Positions 1 to 8,373 of a stretch of DNA of 64,000 bases are shown here, piece after piece. Under the pieces are notes generated by a model that saw only the letters and a list, made by a program, of their open reading frames with translations, ran no database searches and had not been told where the DNA came from. A program made the position numbers and the translations under genes. How positions within the stretch are numbered: the first letter of the stretch is position 1; each line of letters begins with the position of its first letter. Source of the stretch: Shewanella oneidensis MR-1 (GTDB lineage: Bacteria > Pseudomonadota > Gammaproteobacteria > Enterobacterales > Shewanellaceae); the NCBI RefSeq assembly GCF_000146165.2, contig NC_004347.2, positions 4,449,029 through 4,513,028 on the forward strand. Direction: 5' to 3'.

Positions 1-189
1 AGCCGCCATTGATGGTTGCATGAACTCTACTTTTAACTTCGGTTAAAAATGGGAGGATTACCAGTTTAATCACCAGTTAAGTTTAGAAGTTGTTAACCCA
101 CTCATTATTAGTACGAGTTGAAAACTCTCGCTAACACTGTTTCGGTGCTTTGGTTAGAATGCGTTTAATCAACAGCTTTATTTTGTCAC

Positions 190-1083
190 ATGGAAGACGA
201 CATGGATCTCGATTGCATTCCAACTATTGAATCACTGCTGGAGCAAAACGCCATCTGCTTTACTGGGCGTCCAGATTTAATTGACCGTTATCTGGTTTTA
301 ATGGATTTAATAATACCAATAGAAACAATGGCACTGCTTGATGAGATAGGCAGCCCTTTCAAATCTTTTGAGTGGAATTCGTATCCCATTTACGGCTCTG
401 AAACGAAGAACAGCAAAGTGAAAGAGTCCCCTACACTCGATTGCGATGACCTTTCTCTAAAGGAGTCGATTACGTTACCTAATAGACCACTTTATACCGT
501 TCATCTTGATGAGGATTTCACCGTCACTGCACATGTCCGGTGTAATAATGGTTATTTTGATAAGCTAATCCACAAAAAAATTGGCGTGAACCCTAAAAGG
601 TTAACGCACAGCCTAAAAGCGGTAACGCGGGCAATAGACCAGTCACCAGCATTCTTTATCTGCACTAAGTGCAATAAATTAATTGATGCCAATTTTAAGT
701 CTCAAGATGGAACGGCCACATGTGCCTACAGCGCTTGCGGCAGGTTTGTGGAACAACACTTTGATGTTCTATCCGATAAAGTCACAAGCTCCTTATATAA
801 TAAAGATATAAGTGTCGATATATTTGACGATTACATAGCCATCTCCATTGGTTTAATCACTTGGCCGCATCCGCATGAACCGAGCTTTGAATGGGTTATT
901 CAACGGGAAATGGCTCTTAGTTCTACACCGCGACAGGTTAAGTCTGCAGCAAAAGCTATCCACGATAGTAAGATTGCCCGTGGAAAGTGTAAGCACTGTA
1001 ATGAGTCTATGAATGCAGGGCATATGTTCGATGATGATACCTGCCAAAGTTGTGCTACGGGCGTATATGGGGTTGTTTATTAG
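190..1083 (+). CDS. Hypothetical protein with paired cysteines
   Basis: A 297-residue soluble protein that I do not recognise. Four CxxC-like groups are visible: CTKC and CAYSAC in the middle (about residues 159-182), and CKHC and CQSC near the C-terminus. These could form one or two zinc ribbons, but that is inference. There is no signal peptide or membrane segment. Translation could begin at 190 or at the in-frame ATG at 202; neither has a convincing Shine-Dalgarno sequence, so the start is uncertain. It lies just upstream of a broken integrase on the same strand, in a region full of mobile-element debris, so it is probably accessory cargo. No function is proposed. Confidence 0.6.
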   Translation: MEDDMDLDCIPTIESLLEQNAICFTGRPDLIDRYLVLMDLIIPIETMALLDEIGSPFKSFEWNSYPIYGSETKNSKVKESPTLDCDDLSLKESITLPNRPLYTVHLDEDFTVTAHVRCNNGYFDKLIHKKIGVNPKRLTHSLKAVTRAIDQSPAFFICTKCNKLIDANFKSQDGTATCAYSACGRFVEQHFDVLSDKVTSSLYNKDISVDIFDDYIAISIGLITWPHPHEPSFEWVIQREMALSSTPRQVKSAAKAIHDSKIARGKCKHCNESMNAGHMFDDDTCQSCATGVYGVVY

Positions 1084-1332
1084 AACCTATATATTAAGCC
1101 GCATTATTTAGAATCAAGTATGTTAACGACAACCAAGTGGTTACTAAATCGGTTACTAAAACCAAAAAGCAAACGTAAAAATAGAATCAAATTATTGATT
1201 TTAAATAAAATAAAATCATCAATCAACATTCTGATCCAGAACGTGGAATAATATCCGCAACCATCGATTTAGCATCATTATCCATTGTTTTTAAAAAATT
1301 TTAACCTATCAATCGTCAATACCATCCATATA

Positions 1333-1410
1333 TACCCACCACTACCCACCGCCATATGGTGGGTATATTGGTGGGTATACTACAATAATCCCGATCGTCA
1401 GTGGTGGGTA
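1333..1410. promoter_or_regulatory. Array of five GGTGGGTA/TACCCACC octamers before the integrase
   Basis: Five exact copies of one octamer lie just upstream of the integrase gene. Two are in TACCCACC orientation (1333-1340, 1343-1350) and three in GGTGGGTA orientation (1358-1365, 1370-1377, 1403-1410). The facing pairs form an inverted repeat around an ATAT core. Such arrays could be integrase arm-type sites or an autorepressor/excisionase operator; this role is inferred from position only. The rest of the 1084-1460 gap is AT-rich and shows no gene. Confidence 0.55.
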
Positions 1411-1460
1411 TTATTGGCTTTCATAAAAGCAACCTTAAGGTCATGATGGGGAATGGATTT

Positions 1461-2360
1461 ATGGGAAACTTGACAGTAAAAGAGATTGAGTCCAAGGCTA
1501 AAGGAGAGCCAGGCCGGTATGCAGATGGAGCCGGTCAGTATTTTGTTGTCCCAAAACTTGGCGTTCCATATTGGATGCTCCGTTACACGGCGAAATCCAA
1601 ACGCCAAGAAATGACCTTAGCAAAATACAGTGATATGTCTCTTGCTGATGCGCGTGCGGAAGCTGCTACCAAAATGAAACAGTTTCGCGATGGTCTCGAC
1701 CCGCTCGTAGCCAAAAAACGTGCAGAGCAATCCCAAATCAAAACTGTTGATGAGCTTTTTGCTGATTGGCATCTAGGTAACATCAATCGACTTAAATACG
1801 CAATATTCCAAAACGTATCTACAGCAAGGATATAGCGCCGCATATAGGCAGCTTTAATATCGATACTGTTACAGCTAGAGATATCAGAAACATCCTTAAA
1901 GCTATCGCAGCGACAGGCCGCCCAGCCATCGCTAACGATGCTCTAATGTACTGCAAGCAGCTTTTTAAACACGGCATAAAGCTGGATCTGCTTGGCACAA
2001 ATCCCGCCAGTGCATTTTCTATATCAGATGCTGGTGGCTTAGAAAAAAGTAAAGACCGCGCTTTAACGCTAGAGGAAGTCACCACGTTTTTTAAAATCGC
2101 CAGAGAAAATAGTAACAGCTTTAGCCGTGACAACTACCTAGCCTGTGCACTACTGATTACATTGGGAGTACGTAAGTCTGAGCTGGCTGAAGCGCCTTAA
2201 TCTTGATGATAAGGAGTGGAATCAGTCCAAAGACAGAAGCAAATCAGGAGTGGGTATTGCGATTCCATTGCCTCCCATAGTGATGGAATGGCTATATGAG
2301 TTAAAAATCAGAGCATGTGGTTTCGAATAGGTTTTTCCAAGCAGACGCTCCAGTAATGTT
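1461..2360 (+). pseudogene. Broken P4-type tyrosine integrase
   Basis: Remnant of a phage/island integrase with an N-terminal DUF4102-type domain (MGNLTVKEIE at the start, then PGRYADGAG and PYWMLRY) and the beginning of the catalytic domain, including the first catalytic arginine in the GVRKSEL context. Three lesions are visible: a frameshift near 1800-1830, a second near 2190, and an in-frame TAG near 2328. The IS10-like element then interrupts it at 2361. The C-terminal R/H/Y box is not recovered downstream of the IS, where only a few matching codons and a stop follow. I chose the ATG at 1461 because GGGGAATGG lies just upstream and typical family members begin there; ATGs at 1443 and 1446 and a GTG at 1401 are also in frame. 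It cannot mobilise anything now. Confidence 0.85.
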
Positions 2361-2408
2361 CTGAAGAATCCCCTGATGATTTTCAGATAAATCATTAAAT
2401 TAGAGTGA

Positions 2409-2478
2409 ACTTGCACCTTGAAGTGTGATCAGATGGAAGTGCGAACAAACATCAATCACAGGGCATCAAGGTGCAAGT
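2409..2478 (+). promoter_or_regulatory. Fold-back structure covering the transposase start
   Basis: A perfect 13-bp inverted repeat pairs 2409-2421 with 2466-2478. The right arm contains the GTG start codon at 2471 and the bases before it. A transcript entering from outside the element would include both arms and could hide the start, whereas a transcript starting between them would not. IS10 is known to limit read-through expression by such pairing; the assignment here is by analogy. Confidence 0.65.
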
Positions 2479-3685
2479 GTTAACTATCTTACATCAATCT
2501 CTCTATCAACATTGTCCAGAAATCCATCAAAAGCGACTGAATACACTCATGGTCGCCTGCAAAGCCCTCATCAACGCGGATTGTCTCACCCTCACGCATT
2601 TAGGGCGGCACATTGATGGCACCAGCACTCATACTAAACACTCAATAAAACGCATGGATAGATTATTGGGCAACCCGCACCTTCACCATGAAAGACTGGC
2701 TGTTTATCAGTGGCATGCAAAGTGGCTGCTAACAGCACATACGATGCCGACCATACTGGTGGATTGGTCTGATATGCGTGAAGGTCGTGAACTGATTGCA
2801 CTACGCGCCTCTATTGCGATTAAGGGCCGCTCTATCACGCTCTACGAGCGAACATTTCCGTTAGTACTACAAGGCACACAAACTGCCCATAATCAGTTTC
2901 TGAATGAACTCCATAAAGTGTTACCTGACAATATTACCCCGCTGATAGTCACTGACGCGGGCTTCCGTAATCCATGGTTTCGAAAAGTCGAGCAGCTCGG
3001 TTGGTATTGGCTGGGTCGTGTCAGAGGATTAAGTGTCTATCGGCTGCACCCCTTCGGTCGCCAATTTTCGCTAAAAGCGCTTTATCCCAAAGCCAGTCGT
3101 CGCGCAAAACATGTTGGGCGAGTGGCGTTATCGGTAAAGAAACCCTTGTTATGCGAGATGGTATTGTTCAGGGCTCCAAGTAAAGGCAGAAAAGGTCAGC
3201 GAAGTACGACAACAGACTGTCACCATACGGCGCAATGGACGTATGAACTGACCGCCAAAGAGCCTTGGGCACTGGTGACCAACTTGACCATAGAAGCCAT
3301 GTCGCCTCAAAAACTGGTTAATATTTACCAAAAACGGATGCAAATAGAAGAAACCTTTAGAGATTTAAAAAGCCCCGCTTATGGCTTTGGTTTACGTCAT
3401 AGCAGAACACGTTATGCGGCGAGGATGGACATACTGCTATTGATAGCATTATTGGTACAACTGGCATTTTGGTGAGTAGGATTATACGGAGAAACACAGC
3501 AATTACAGCGGCACTTCCAAGCCAACACGGTAAAGAAAAGGAATGTGCTATCAACAATCAGGATGGGCAAAGAACTGCTGCGGCGACGGCATGACTACCC
3601 CATATCAGCAGATGATTTGCTTTGTGCTGCGAAGAAACTAGCCCAACTCTCATTAACTCATGGTTGTTGGGGCTATGAATTATGA
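2471..3685 (+). pseudogene. IS10-like transposase with premature stop
   Basis: DDE transposase of the IS4 superfamily, IS10 group. The reading frame runs from GTG at 2471 to TGA at 3683-3685 (404 codons, close to the 402 of IS10), but an in-frame TGA at 3473-3475 cuts it after 334 residues. The frame stays open after that stop and keeps family sequence (HFQANTV, NVLSTIRMG). Catalytic motifs lie before the stop: LVDWSD, the second Asp in VTDAGF, and the YREK box in YQKRMQIEETFRDLK. The stop replaces a residue just after a conserved Trp (LAFW), so a single substitution from a Leu codon is the simplest explanation. The truncated protein lacks about 70 C-terminal residues and is probably inactive unless the stop is read through. 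Confidence 0.88.
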
Positions 3686-3744
3686 GGGGATCCTACAGAG
3701 TAATGTTAGTACGTCCGATATAGAGTGATTGATGAATTGGAAAA

Positions 3745-3978
3745 TTAGTTAATAAATCCGCCAGCTCTTGCGATCCCTATAATGCCGATCAAAATCCAAA
3801 AACCATTGAGTAACGTGTAAGCGGAATCTTTGCGTAAAGCGGCGCACCAAGTTAGCAAAACAGCATCTATTGTGTTAAAAATCCACACAAACATAAAAGG
3901 ACTTTCTGGGCCAAGCCAACTGACAAGTGAAAAACTAAATATTCGCATTAGAACACCAACCATTTCAAAGGTCCGCAT
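3745..3978 (-). CDS. Small membrane protein
   Basis: About 77 residues with two or three hydrophobic segments (LMRIFSFSLVSWLG, FMFVWIFNTIDAVLLTWCAAL, LLNGFWILIGIIGIARA). I placed the start at the ATG whose complement is at 3976-3978. The frame extends upstream to a TTG, which is less likely. I know similar short inner-membrane proteins only as hypothetical. It lies between the IS10-like element and uppP on the minus strand, with about 210 bp separating it from uppP, so it is likely transcribed separately. No function is proposed. Confidence 0.6.
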   Translation of the reverse strand: MRTFEMVGVLMRIFSFSLVSWLGPESPFMFVWIFNTIDAVLLTWCAALRKDSAYTLLNGFWILIGIIGIARAGGFIN

Positions 3979-4189
3979 ATGTGTGTTCAATAATGCATTA
4001 AATTTTTTATATAACAATTAATTACCCCTCTTTTATTTATAAGTTAATTCTCATCATGTAGAACTACATTAAGAACAACTGTTACCAACATAATTTCGTT
4101 TGCACAGGGTTAATGGCGCGAAATTTTAGTGTGTCCAACTGTTACTGATTGAATTAAAAATATTTATAAAGTAAAGCCTCAGCACTGTA

Positions 4190-4993
4190 TTAGTTAACAG
4201 AAAATATGATCAAACCTAATGCAATTCTATACCACGCAAAAACACTTAAAGAATGTTTAGCTACAAATCGTATTAAAGCATTTACTACAATGAGTGCTGA
4301 AATAAATGCAGCACTAAATCCAATTAGTATTGCCAGTATGTCGTCCGTATTTAATAAATGATAGTTTTTCGATGCATCATATATAGCTGCACCTAACATA
4401 GTAGGGATCGCTAAGAAAAATGAATATTCAGTTGCAGCTTTGCGCGATACTCCTGATAGCATTCCACCGACAATTGTAGCACCAGATCTAGATGTTCCCG
4501 GGATCATAGCAATGCATTGTGCAATCCCAATTATAATAGCCTGTTTAAATCCAATTTTTTCTATGTTTTCTATTTTAAATTTTTCACTATCTTTTCTATT
4601 TTCAACCCAAAGTATAATTAACCCGCCAACAATTAAAGCTGTAGCAACTACAGTGGTATTAAATAATACATTTTTAATATCATGTATAAACAATGCGCCA
4701 ATAATTGCTGAAGGTAAGAATGAGATCATCACGATAACTGCAAAGCGTTGTGCTACAGGATCAGACTTTAGCACGCCATTTATTAAGTTTATTATTTTAT
4801 CTCTGAATAACCAGCATACAGCCAAGATTCCACCTAGTTGAATAACGACTTCAAATACTTTTTCTTCGTTTGATGAGAAATTTATCCAATCACCAATTAA
4901 AATAAGATGGCCTGTACTAGATATTGGTAGAAACTCTGTAATGCCTTCAATAACTCCTAGAAAAAAAGCCTTTATAAAATAAATTAAATCCAT
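4190..4993 (-). CDS. uppP: Undecaprenyl-diphosphatase UppP/BacA
   Basis: Inner-membrane phosphatase that recycles undecaprenyl pyrophosphate to the monophosphate carrier used for peptidoglycan and O-antigen synthesis; extra copies give bacitracin resistance. The 267-residue length is normal. Both signature motifs are intact: E16-G-I-T-E20-F-L-P with SSTGH around residues 25-29, and PGTSRSG at 165-171 with the catalytic Arg at 169. Several transmembrane segments are evident. The gene is AT-rich compared with the core genes on the right of the window and stands alone between mobile-element debris, so it may be an extra, horizontally acquired uppP. That last point is inference. Confidence 0.95.
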   Translation of the reverse strand: MDLIYFIKAFFLGVIEGITEFLPISSTGHLILIGDWINFSSNEEKVFEVVIQLGGILAVCWLFRDKIINLINGVLKSDPVAQRFAVIVMISFLPSAIIGALFIHDIKNVLFNTTVVATALIVGGLIILWVENRKDSEKFKIENIEKIGFKQAIIIGIAQCIAMIPGTSRSGATIVGGMLSGVSRKAATEYSFFLAIPTMLGAAIYDASKNYHLLNTDDILAILIGFSAAFISALIVVNALIRFVAKHSLSVFAWYRIALGLIIFSVN

Positions 4994-5157
4994 TACCCAA
5001 CCTCTAAGAATAAAAAATCGTGTTGTGCTAAAAATGTGTGGATAAAATATCAGTTTTTACTTCTGTTGTGATTACGTTAATTATATTTAATGTTCGTTAT
5101 ACGATTTCAAACTATATTCAATATTTTTCATTTATCTTAGACAGATTGCTGAGGCTA

Positions 5158-5190
5158 TGCTCTGGTCTAATTCTATCAGACACCTATTTT
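5158..5190 (+). repeat. Degenerate IS3-type terminal repeat
   Basis: TGCTCTGGTCTAATTC and the bases after it match, with a few transitions, the outer terminus of the intact IS3-family copies in this window (TGTTCTGGTCTAATCC followed by ATCGGACACTTA). No orfA-like sequence follows. It is either a solo relic end or the scar of a deleted older copy. Confidence 0.5.
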
Positions 5191-5312
5191 TTAAACTGTA
5201 TAAGGCTTTGTTTCCTAATAGTGAAATCCAGCGTTTGTCGGGTTTAAATCAAAATTATATTCTGATTACAGATGAACGATTGACGATGAAACACGGTTTT
5301 TTGAGCACCATA

Positions 5313-5582
5313 CTAGGGCGTATTGACGTTTCAGGGTTATTTTTGCAGCAATTTGGCTGGCGTTTATGCAAGGCAAAGTCCGTGCTGTGTAGTTATTCTA
5401 CATAAACGGACGATAACGCAGCAGAAACGTCAGCCAAATGCTGCCCGAAGGGTTCGTCTGGCAAGCCCATGCTCTTTGTCACTCGTCATTTGAGTAGAAT
5501 AACTACACATCATTCCTCGTTTCGCGAGCACGAGCTTGCCAGAACGAACAAAATTTAATCTCGAAACGTCAACACGCCCTAG
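5313..5582. mobile_element. MITE-like element, 270 bp
   Basis: Terminal inverted repeats of 20 bp: 5313-5332 (CTAGGGCGTATTGACGTTTC) and 5563-5582, matching at 19 of 20 positions. The interior carries a further inverted pair (TGTGTAGTTATTCTAC near 5388 and GTAGAATAACTACACA near 5494) and has no transposase. Long terminal repeats, a palindromic interior, small size and no coding capacity are typical of a MITE moved by a transposase elsewhere. A CTAG at each outer edge may be part of the element or of a target duplication. Confidence 0.65.
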
Positions 5583-5729
5583 CATTCAGGAAGAGCTCTG
5601 TATTTAAGCCTTATCCCCATGCTCATCACAGGATTAAGGCTATCAACGCAGTCGATGGAGTACATAGTTGCTAGACAAAATATTATGAAAACACATAGGA
5701 ATTGATATTCATAGCGCAACATTATGTCG

Positions 5730-6014
5730 ACGGATGCCTGAACTCTGGATTGTGTGGTGTCGGGCGGCTACAACGCGATAATTCGTGACCCGCATAAGGA
5801 AGAAAAGCTTGCAGCGATTAAAGTGGCCTTGGATAACTGCAATGCCAATAATCCCGTTTTTTGTGAAGACGAAGTAGATATCAATTTAAAGCCTAAGATC
5901 GATGTAGAGTGGGGCTTTCGAGGGAAACAACTGTTAGTGGCAACGCCAGGGCGTAAAGAAAATGAAGTCTCAGCATATCGTCGGCTAGGGTCTATAATCT
6001 TACATAAAAACTGA
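5730..6014 (+). pseudogene. IS630-family transposase remnant
   Basis: The segment contains the IS630-type DDE core around the second acidic residue: CEDEVDINLKPKI, then WGFRG and ATPGRKENE. Just upstream, a different frame carries LWIVWCRAA, which resembles the preceding conserved block, so a frameshift lies near 5760. Homology stops after about residue 70 of the open stretch, and neither the N-terminal helix-turn-helix nor the C-terminal catalytic Glu is found. It is an internal fragment. The following 6015-6380 is AT-rich and shows no further gene. Confidence 0.7.
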
Positions 6015-6380
6015 TTGTTATCAGAATGTTAATATGGTGAATTGTAAACTATTGGTGATTAACATGATTGATGTGGATAATGGTGTCATGATATTAACAA
6101 TATAGCTTAAGTGTATGGACGGCAAAGCTTACTAAGGTTACCCAGTCATACTGAACACTTAAATTTTTGACCAATCGAAGCATTCCAAGGTTAACAAAAA
6201 TTTAAGAAAATCATCAAAATCTTAATGAACTCCTAGTTGATTCGAACAAAACACAAAGGCATAGTGCGCAAATAAATTTTGACCTTGATCACATTGAGAT
6301 AGGGATTTGCTGAACACCCTTAACATACATTAAATAACTTGTTGTATTTATTTGATTTCCCATTTTCTGAGAGTGTAAAA

Positions 6381-6623
6381 ATGCTATACATAAAAGTTTT
6401 GGGCCATGGATGCACAAAATGCACAAGTACAGCAGTGTTAATCACTTCTACCGCTTCGGATCATGGTATCTCTATTAACTTAACTATGGAGTCAAATCCT
6501 GAGGTAATAATGAACTATAGAGTGGTGAGTTCGCCCGCAGTAGTTATTAACGAAAGATTAGTACACTGGGGCTCTACTCCGCAGAAACATATGGTTGAGT
6601 CATGGCTAAATGATTCGCTTTAG
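6381..6623 (+). CDS. Small thioredoxin-like redox protein
   Basis: An 80-residue protein of the small redox-active disulfide (thioredoxin_3/glutaredoxin-like) type. It starts MLYIKVLG and then has the CxxC motif GCTKC at residues 10-14. A cis-Pro-type turn follows in VVSSPAVVINERLV, as expected for the fold. I chose ATG 6381 because GAGAG lies at suitable spacing and the thioredoxin beta strand begins there; the frame extends upstream without good support. The redox partner is unknown. Family members often sit with permeases or arsenic/copper genes, but here the neighbours are IS remnants. The 6624-6952 stretch downstream shows no gene. Confidence 0.75.
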   Translation: MLYIKVLGHGCTKCTSTAVLITSTASDHGISINLTMESNPEVIMNYRVVSSPAVVINERLVHWGSTPQKHMVESWLNDSL

Positions 6624-6960
6624 TAATTAACTAAATCAATATGTTACATCATTGCTCAAGGACACTTCTGTTTCACATTAATGCTCTAGACATATTGGAA
6701 CAAAGGAAAACCACACATTTCTTATTTGTTTGTATTTTACGCCTCCCAAATATCGTTAATCACAACGAAACCCATAAAAAACTAGGTCAATTAACTTAGA
6801 TTAATGCGCTAAATCAGTTAGTAATGGGGGAGCTAGGCTCGTACAAGGTGAGGCATGCAAGTCCAATATTTCATATTCCAGCCAAAAAATAGTCATCGAT
6901 TGAAGACCTGTCTGGCATTTGAGACGACCACACCGAGTAGATTTAGGCTTATTGTACTGG

Positions 6961-7770
6961 TCAACCCAAACTGGACACTTTTACTTGAGAATTCTCAAAC
7001 TCTACAGGTGACAGATCGTTATTAGCAGAATGAAGTCGCTCCAAGTTGTAATATTTGATGTAAGCCGTCACATCTTGCTTCATAAACTCCCTTGTTGGTT
7101 GAGCAACTTTAAAAATCCAATCGTGTTTCAAGCTACCAAAGAATCGCTCAACAACGGCATTATCCCAACACGCACCCACATCACCCATGCTGGCTCGGAT
7201 ACCATAGCTCGATAGCAGCCTACCGAATTGTTTACTGGTATATTGCGAGCCTCGGTCACTGTGAAATACCAGCCCTCGCGCTGGTTGTCGCAGGTTGTAG
7301 GCTTTTATTAATGCCTTGGATATCAAATCTGTGGTCATGCGTTTGTCTATGCGCCATCCCACAATCCGGCGTGAATATAAATCCATCACCACAGCTAAGT
7401 ACATCCAGCCTTCACCCGTCTTTAAATAGGTCACGTCACCCGCCCAGACCTGATTAGCCGATACTGGATTAAAGTTCATGTTTAACAGGTTATCAGCCAC
7501 TGCATCTGAGTGTTTTCGCTGTGTCGTCACCTTGTAAGCACATCGCTGGGTTGCTTTGAGTCGAAGGCGGTGCATAATTTTACGAACGAGATAGCGACCA
7601 ACCTGGTAGCCTTCCTTGCGCAATTTCTTCACCATTTCACGATTCCCTAAGCTGCCTCGACTTTGCTTAAATAGCTGTCGAACAAGGCGATAAAGCTTCA
7701 GTGTTTCAACGCTTATCACGTTTGCAGGGCGTTTATGCCAATCGTAATAGCCTGACTTACTGACACTCAT
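6961..7770 (-). CDS. IS3-family transposase OrfB (copy 1)
   Basis: A 269-residue integrase-core (rve) transposase. The DDE residues are visible: Asp in WAGDVTYLKT, Asp in FHSDRGSQYTS and Glu in NAVVERFFGSLKHDW. An HTH_21-type region precedes them (GNREMVKKLRKEG, then RRRL-type basic residues). The frame is -1 relative to orfA and stays open upstream of its ATG back to the orfA slippery site. The normal product is therefore expected to be an OrfAB fusion made by programmed frameshifting; OrfB alone may be made from the ATG. Confidence 0.93.
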   Translation of the reverse strand: MSVSKSGYYDWHKRPANVISVETLKLYRLVRQLFKQSRGSLGNREMVKKLRKEGYQVGRYLVRKIMHRLRLKATQRCAYKVTTQRKHSDAVADNLLNMNFNPVSANQVWAGDVTYLKTGEGWMYLAVVMDLYSRRIVGWRIDKRMTTDLISKALIKAYNLRQPARGLVFHSDRGSQYTSKQFGRLLSSYGIRASMGDVGACWDNAVVERFFGSLKHDWIFKVAQPTREFMKQDVTAYIKYYNLERLHSANNDLSPVEFENSQVKVSSLG

Positions 7771-7829
7771 TACTCGACATAACAGTGTTATGGGAAACAG
7801 GTGAGATTGCAGTTTGATGAAACGAAATC

Positions 7830-8120
7830 TTACTTCATTTCTCTCGCAAAGAAGGCGCTTGCCTTTTTTAGAATTTCTTTTTCCATGCGTAATTCTTTGT
7901 TTTCTCTACGCAATCGCTTCAACTCATCACGCTCAGACTCTTCTAAGGTGATGCCTTGTTGCAGGGCTTCGTGTTTTTCCTTCCAGTTGTAAAGCAGGCT
8001 CGTGCTAACTCCAAGAGACTTTGCCGCATCGGCAACGCTATAACCTTGCTCCAGCACCATCAAGACGGCTTCATCTTTAAATGCCTGCGGATAACTCTTA
8101 TGTGATTTTTTCAGACTCAT
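7830..8120 (-). CDS. IS3-family OrfA (copy 1)
   Basis: A 96-residue helix-turn-helix protein (HTH_8/InsE type) that binds the IS ends: YPQAFKDEAVLMVLEQG, then SVADAAKSLGVSTSLLYNWK. A leucine-zipper-like tail follows (ELKRLRRENKELRMEKEIL). A 7-base A6G slippery sequence at 7863-7869 (read on the minus strand) lies in phase A_AAA_AAG near the end of the gene. That is the classical IS3 -1 frameshift site leading into orfB. Confidence 0.93.
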   Translation of the reverse strand: MSLKKSHKSYPQAFKDEAVLMVLEQGYSVADAAKSLGVSTSLLYNWKEKHEALQQGITLEESERDELKRLRRENKELRMEKEILKKASAFFAREMK

Positions 8121-8373
8121 ATAGACCTCTTAATTTATTGACCATACTGTCTCAAAATTAAGTGTCCGATGGGATTAGACCAGAACATATCATTCTTGAG
8201 TTAGGTGCGCTCATAAATGCATTTTTCGGGTCACTTCGATAGAAAAGCGTGAGTTTTAATCTGATAATTTAGTTTTTTATTTCATTTACCTGTTTTAGAG
8301 TCGATTAAGTATTAAAATGCTGGTTAGTAAATAGGCCGAAATAGTTCGGTATTTTAGGTTGTTAAGGATCAAT

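Larger units (their letters stand above)
2361..3698 (+). mobile_element. IS10-like insertion sequence (IS4 superfamily)
   Basis: A 1338-bp element whose termini match the IS10 pattern: the outer end begins CTGAAGAATCCCC and the inner end, read inward, begins CTGTAGGATCCCC. It is flanked by a perfect 9-bp target duplication, AGTAATGTT, at 2352-2360 and 3699-3707, which fixes its limits. A GATC site lies within the inner end (3689-3692) and another just upstream of the transposase (2427-2430). The outer end has none. This is the same asymmetry that makes IS10 Dam-responsive. It inserted into an already damaged integrase gene. Confidence 0.93.
6953..8187 (-). mobile_element. IS3-family element, copy 1
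   Basis: A 1235-bp element bounded by TG...CA termini. The left edge reads TGTACTGGTCAACCC and the right edge ends GGTCTAATCC...-type sequence when read inward (TGTTCTGGTC). Each end carries GGACACTT about 20 bp in. A 3-bp target duplication TAT flanks it (6950-6952, 8188-8190). Two overlapping genes are on the minus strand. Its encoded proteins are identical to those of the copies at 23491-24725 and 29946-31180. Confidence 0.95.

Noticed and set aside
5157-5405. An 82-codon open frame
   Set aside because: It starts within the degenerate IS3 end and runs into the MITE-like element; no family resemblance.
8188-8373. A manganese/pH-responsive leader of the yybP-ykoY type before the terC gene
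   Set aside because: I could not find the conserved riboswitch core; only a short GGCCGAAA...TTCGGT stem is visible.
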